From: Phylloscopus collybita
Lineage: Eukaryota; Chordata; Aves; Passeriformes; Phylloscopidae
Direction: 5' to 3'
Assembly: GCA_027886175.1 (NCBI GenBank)
Contig: JAJNNQ010000008.1
Coordinates: forward strand, 2,042,501-2,106,500
DNA: 64,000 nt
Shown here: positions 58,976-64,000 of the stretch, piece after piece
How the letters are laid out: each line of letters opens with the position of its first letter
Numbering within the stretch: position 1 is the stretch's first letter
Notes under the pieces: model-generated
Database searches by the model: none
The model's input: only the letters and a program-made list of their open reading frames with translations
Told to the model about the DNA's origin: nothing
Program-made: the position numbers and the translations under genes

Positions 58976-59149
58976 AAAGCTTCCACGTTCCACGCCCGCC
59001 AGCATCACACGCACTCCTCAGTGCTGGCTGAGAACATTACAAAGCTGCTCAAACTGCTGCTGTTAAAGGCTAACGCCAGCCCAGGGAAAAGGGTGCCTTC
59101 TTTGCCAGGAGGGATCACAGAAATCCAGTGTACAAAGCCCCTAATTTAG
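58976..59149 (+). CDS. Possible terminal coding exon, gene not identified
   Basis: A strong polypyrimidine tract and acceptor (CTCTCTCTCCTCCCTTTGCAG) precede an open frame of about 57 codons that ends at a TAG (59147-59149). The frame enters in phase 0, which fits the phase-0 donor of the candidate exon ending at 52890. The peptide includes HARQHHTHSSVLAENITK and a leucine-rich LLKLLLLKANAS. An AATAAA occurs downstream at 59525-59530. No family is recognised, and the composition is less protein-like than the first candidate. It could equally be a non-coding RNA exon or chance. Confidence 0.22.
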   Translation, partial: KASTFHARQHHTHSSVLAENITKLLKLLLLKANASPGKRVPSLPGGITEIQCTKPLI

Positions 59150-62100
59150 CCTGTGCTCACATACCTGCAGGCACTGCACCAGACCTGTGAAAGGTTTCCA
59201 CATGAACAACACACACGGTGCAGATCAGTCTCAAAGCATTGTGTAATGTTCAGTTTTTACAACAGTTCTTTTAGAAGAGCAAAGATAAGCAGGCCAAATA
59301 GTCTCACCAGGCATTTGGTGATCTGTTCTGTACCCCCTTAAGGTTAATTATTTTCTAGGACTCAAAAAGAAAAAATATTTTTTCTTCCTCTCTTTTTTTC
59401 TTCCCCCCCTCCCACCCCGCACATAAGCAACTGCCCAGCAAATTGATAAGAGTCCTTTTTAATTAGCTAGTGAAGTTGTATGGCTAATGTTCCATATAAA
59501 AGGTCTATAAAACACAGCAGAATTAATAAAATGACTGCTTCTCATTTAATTCAGGTCCTCCAAAGGGATCCATATGTCTTGCTTTGGTCTGTTTGTAGTA
59601 CTTCTCTCCACCACCCAGCCACGAATTGATTAAAATCACATTCCTCACTTAAAACTGGAGCCCAGTTGGTAAGAGATACTGGATAGTAATTAAGGTCTGT
59701 GCACAGACACATGAACCCCCATAAAAAAAACGGTACCAAAAGGAATCATTGTGCATCGCTTGGATTATATGCAAACACAGCTCATGTTGACAGCTACCTC
59801 TGGATGACTCCATCAGTACACACTTTATCTCCAGCTGTCCAAGTAATTTTCCCAGGATTTCGCCCCTCTTTTTCACTCCTCTCCACACAGATGGATTAGA
59901 GCAACAAACGGTTTACATGCTGCACATCATTAGCTATCCTCCCTCACTACCCAGCAGATAACAACTGGGCTCTATCATCCGGACATTCATAACACCTTGA
60001 CACTTTTACAACTATGCTGTTCTCTGCCAGAGCAATCTTCTCTTTTAAAGCATGAAGCTAATTCACAAAACACCCCTTGGAAAGTACTCTGCAGTGGGGG
60101 AGAGAAGAAAAAGCACAGCCCAGAAAAGGCATCTAGTAAATAACACAGTTAGCAGTGTAGGAAAAAACCCCACAAAAACTCGAGAGAAAAGCAGCACATT
60201 CTTTCTCTCCAAGGTACCTCTCTATTTTCCCATTTTCTCTGTCCCACAGTAAAGGGCACCAGCAAATAGCCACCTGTCTGTCTGCTGTATTTCAGTGCTT
60301 CCATCCTCGTGTCACTCAGGCACCTCCCAAGCCTGGCATCAGCCTGTGCAGGTCCCTGTGGCCCTGGGGATGGTTCAGCTGCTTCCCTGGGCATGGGCTT
60401 CACCAAGGACCCTCTTTACAAAGGGACCAGTTGAAGGCTTCAGTCAGCCAGGCATTTACCACTGTGTATTCCTATTGGCTCTTCTAGCTTTCCTGAACTG
60501 CCTCCAGTTTAACAAATTTTGACTCTAAGATTTGTTAATAAAACAACATTTCCCCTCCATAGGCTGTGACCCTGCTTCAGAGCCCACTTGTGCACAGACA
60601 TGGGCTTACATAAAATACAAACCCACATCAGCCACTCTGTGGAAGGAATACATTTCAGCAGCATTTTCCAAGCTTCTCAGCATGGCCCCTGCTGCCCCAA
60701 CCATACATTTTAATGTATAGTACACGCTTGTTTAAAAAAGAAATACATAAGGAGAAAGAGTAATTACCGTAGCTTAAATTCAGCCCGATAAGAAGGGCTT
60801 GCACAGTCTGAGCAGCTGTTCCACTGCCATTCAGATTATGAAAATATAATCCTAGAGAACCTTGTCAAGATAAATACAGAGCATGAAATGTATAGGCAAT
60901 TTTTCCCCAGCCACATATAATGATCAATCCCAAAGCCACAAGTGATACCAAAGGACAAAATAAGATCTGTCTAGACTTTCTCACTTATAAGATATTGATC
61001 ATTCCAATGGTAAACTGGTTAGTATAAGTGTGTTTGGCTTGAAAGGTCATGAGCTTAACACCTGACAAGGAGTTATTCAACCTTGATGTAAGTCAAATTA
61101 TTGCAGAGTTGCTGGAAAGACTTCTCTAATAAAAAGCTCTACCTGGTCTGAGAATATCTGAGATTTGTCTCCCAGACGCCAAAAGAAAAAGCAGGAAGGA
61201 AAAATAAAAGAAGCCAAGATTTGGCATGGGTTTCTGCTGGCTCACCTCTACCTGATTTGGCAAGTAGGGGTCCCAGCAGCCAGGGACCCAGCAGAACAAT
61301 GGACAGCAGTGGAAGCTGACACTTGTTGAAAAGGAACCTCCCTTCCCCTAAAGGCTTCTGGCTTTTCAAACCCAGCAAGGGAGTTTGCTCCTACACAGAC
61401 TTGGAGATACAGGGCACCAGTGTAGGGTGAAATAATCCCCATTAAAATGGGAAATGTTGACTTTGGAAGGAAGGCAGGGGGGGAAAGGGTTGGACAACGC
61501 CCGGCAGTGTGTGGGTGGGAAAAGCTCAGTGGCATCTCCTGCCAGCACCTCCCCTTCCCAAAGCCCTGTGGGGCCTGAGCCCTGCTGCAGACACAGCCCT
61601 AACCTCCTTCTTCATGGGGAGAACTAGCAAGTGCTTATTAGGACTATTAGGAGCTTGATGTGAATTCGCTGGATCTTTTCCAAGAACTATAAATACCCGA
61701 TCTATTTTGCTTTATTCAGTTCTTTTTGTTTTGCTGATATGATACTAGTTAAGGTTAATGGGGTTTGCTTTAATATTAGACACAGGATCACTTAACTACC
61801 TTTAATGAACACTGGAGTCAATGCATTGTGGAGTAATTCACACAGACATTGCCTCAGGTAAATCAACCGGAAAAATGTAAGCCAGTCAAATAAATAAATC
61901 TGGCTGGCTGTAAATGTGCCAAATTTTACACCAAAATATATTTGAAAGCCAATGACTTAGGCACATCTAGGATATTAAAATGGAGGGGTTGGAGTCTGTT
62001 TCTTTTCAATTGCTTTTCCTTTTTTAATGTTCCTTGCACATCCCTCCTGAGCTGAAACCAAACTGAGATTGAAAGAAAAATTATTTTCACAAGTGTTTCT

Positions 62101-62171
62101 AATAGAAACAGCCTGGTGTCTTGTTTTTTTCATTTGGAAAAAGCATTTTTTTTATACTGGCTATCTCAACA
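59150..62171. other. Gene-less single-copy stretch
   Basis: No exon, RNA gene or named repeat recognised. A tRNA-like word at 61012-61085 was examined and rejected because it lacks a B box. The 61.6-62.1 kb part is AT-rich and free of simple repeats. Confidence 0.4.
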
Positions 62172-62312
62172 CAGGAGAGTTGAGAGGCAAAGAGGAGAAC
62201 AGAGAGTAGAAGAAGAAAAATGGAGAGAGAAAAAAATGAAGGAGAGGAAAAAAGAGAAACTGAGAAAGACAGAGAGAAATAAAAAGTAAGAAAGGAAGAA
62301 ACAGGGAGAGAG
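62172..62312. repeat. Purine-rich GA tract
   Basis: About 140 bp of almost pure A/G on the plus strand (AGAGAGAAAAAAATGAAGGA and similar). It has no fixed unit length. Long polypurine tracts of this sort can form triplexes and act as nucleosome-poor sites. Confidence 0.8.
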
Positions 62313-64000
62313 TAATTTTACCTGCATTGGAGAAAATTATGACAGTGAAATTCTAGACAAGGCAATAGATTGGTGTCAGTAAATAAAAACCAGAAATAAG
62401 AACCAGAGGAACCCAAACTCAGTGAAGATAGGGGTTAGCTTACCTCATACCAGTGCAAAGCTAGAACTATACTAACATTAAAAGTGCTCTTACCTTGTAA
62501 CACTGAAATAGAGAGTGGAGTACAGAGGAAAAACACACAGATACTCTTTGAAGGAAGGCAGGCAATATCCCTAAATACTGAATTCCCACAGAAGCGAACA
62601 ATATTTCAGCAATAAGGAATGACAGGGGGTTCATTATAGGTTATTAATGTTTGCCTAAATGGAGCAGGAGGCCCAGGCCTTCAGGGGAGTGCAGAGCTCT
62701 GGGCATCACTTAATTAGTGCCTCCTCTGAACCCAGCAATGCCAGGCTCCAGAGCAAAGCTCTGCAGCCCTACACTGCCCGTGTCATAGCAGAGCAATTCT
62801 GTCTGGCTGTGAAAGGGAAAAACACTGCCTGTGTGAGGGCTGCTGCACAGGTGACAAGAGTTAATCACTGTTTCTCCCCAGTTAAACTCCAGACACTACA
62901 AGGAATTTGGCTGTAACCATCAACTTGCAAAGCCTTCAACCCAGGCCATGAATTTTCAGACACTGCACTACACCAGCATCTGGTCTGTGTAGCACAGACT
63001 GGAGAAAACCTCTAGGAGACCAGAAAGACCTTTTTGTATGCTCTTCAAAAGGCTGGAGAGGTGTTGTTCTTTCTGGAATAGCTCCTTTTATTTCTTTATT
63101 CCACCAAATGTTTCAATGCAGGATGTGCTGCCCTTGGGGAAGGGGCTGCAGAGAGTTGAGGAAGATGAGTGGGCAGGATTTGTTGTCTCCCGAAGCTGTT
63201 GCTACAGAGGTGGCACAGTAGGGATAAAAAAAAGGACATATATTCTTCACTGCTGCGTTAAGAAAGACTGTGGCATCAGGTAAGGAAGCAGACAAGGAAG
63301 GAGCAGCTGAGGCTGCACTTGGGTAGAAGTCTTGATTTTAACTCCTGTTCAACAACTAATATAATGCACTGTGATTGCAGACAAGAAAAAAATCACGGAA
63401 GGCAGACTATTAACAATAAAGCAGAAATAATACGGGGATCAAATAAACTTCTGTTAACAATGTGTCCTTCTATTTATTTGTTTATATTCTGTCTACAGAA
63501 AATATGATGCTGGACTGAGGATGGCTTAGAACAACCTTCTGGCATGAAGACAGCTACAAAGCACAAAATACAAAAAATGAACTCAGAAAAAAACAAGAAA
63601 AAAACAGCGTTTTCTTGGCATCAACAAGAAGCTCTTTATTTTTCCTCGAGTTTTCTTTTCTAAAAAAATGGAACTAAGAGATTTGCAGAAATGAGACAAA
63701 CTTTCTCTTCAGGTGACACTATTCAAGCAAGCATGTTGTTTTATTGATTTTAAATGGAAAGAAAAGACAGATTTGGAATGGGATACAGTATCAGGAGAAC
63801 TGAGAAACTCTGAACTTTCAAGGAAAAAAAAACCTCCTTAAAACTGTGAACTGAGAAATGGATGGAAATACCATTTAAACCCCTGATTACACTCTGTGTG
63901 TTCTTTAAGGAGACATCATCATCTTTGCTAACTCGACAGTACTTAGGGAATGGTTTACAACATATCTTTTATTGTAATCTTTTAAGAAAAAAACCCCAGA
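62313..64000. other. Gene-less single-copy stretch to window end
   Basis: No exon recognised with confidence. The open frame at 63038-63283 ends near a donor-like CAGGTAAGG but has no acceptor or family resemblance. A-rich patches occur at 63560-63606 and 63822-63831. Confidence 0.4.

Noticed and set aside
61012..61085. tRNA-like segment (ACTGGTTAGTATAAGTG, then GAAAGGTCATGAGC)
   Set aside because: The start resembles an A box, but there is no GGTTCGAATCC-type B box and no cloverleaf stem could be paired.
63038..63283. Open frame ending near a donor-like CAGGTAAGG
   Set aside because: No acceptor at the left and no recognisable protein feature; GTAAGG alone is frequent by chance.

Overview
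The window looks like a piece of a bird chromosome, probably a songbird or a related neoavian. The main evidence is three 5'-truncated CR1 retrotransposon tails: the motif around GTTGGAAGGGACCTTAAAGA next to an ATTCTATGATTC-type terminus is the standard avian CR1 3' end. Supporting evidence is the lack of Alu- or L1-like DNA, very sparse interspersed repeats, many simple repeats, and old amniote repeat relics (MIR-like SINEs and hairpin repeats). There are no bacterial operons, ribosome binding sites or phage genes. Nearly all the open reading frames are chance or come from simple repeats.

Layout. 0-7.3 kb: single-copy AT-rich DNA with a small CpG cluster near 2.2 kb and T tracts at 2.5 and 6.4 kb. 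7.3-8.2 kb: a G-rich block, a 380-bp CA/CAGA microsatellite, a CpG cluster and a 62-bp T tract. 8.2-14.4 kb: single-copy DNA. 14.4-15.4 kb: an A tract, a CpG-island-like block with a GTT repeat, and a palindrome. 16.0 kb: a CTTTTT array. 21.2-22.5 kb: a GC-rich block, a 27-copy 17-bp minisatellite and, directly beside it, a different 9-bp-based satellite. 22.5-52 kb: long gene-poor DNA with old repeat relics, three CR1 tails and several homopolymers. 52-59.5 kb: the only stretch with credible signs of a spliced gene. 57.5-58.0 kb: a second CpG-island-like block. The rest is single-copy DNA.

Genes. I find no complete protein-coding gene. One segment (52694-52890, plus strand) looks like a real internal exon, with an acceptor, a protein-like open frame with a coiled-coil pattern, and a consensus GTAAGT donor. 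A second segment (58976-59149, plus strand) has a strong acceptor, a phase-compatible frame and a stop codon, and could be a terminal exon of the same or another transcript. I could not name either product. The rest reads as intron or gene desert, with CpG islands and homeodomain-motif-rich blocks that may be regulatory. No computation or database search was run, so repeat names and exon calls rest on reading and remembered consensus patterns.
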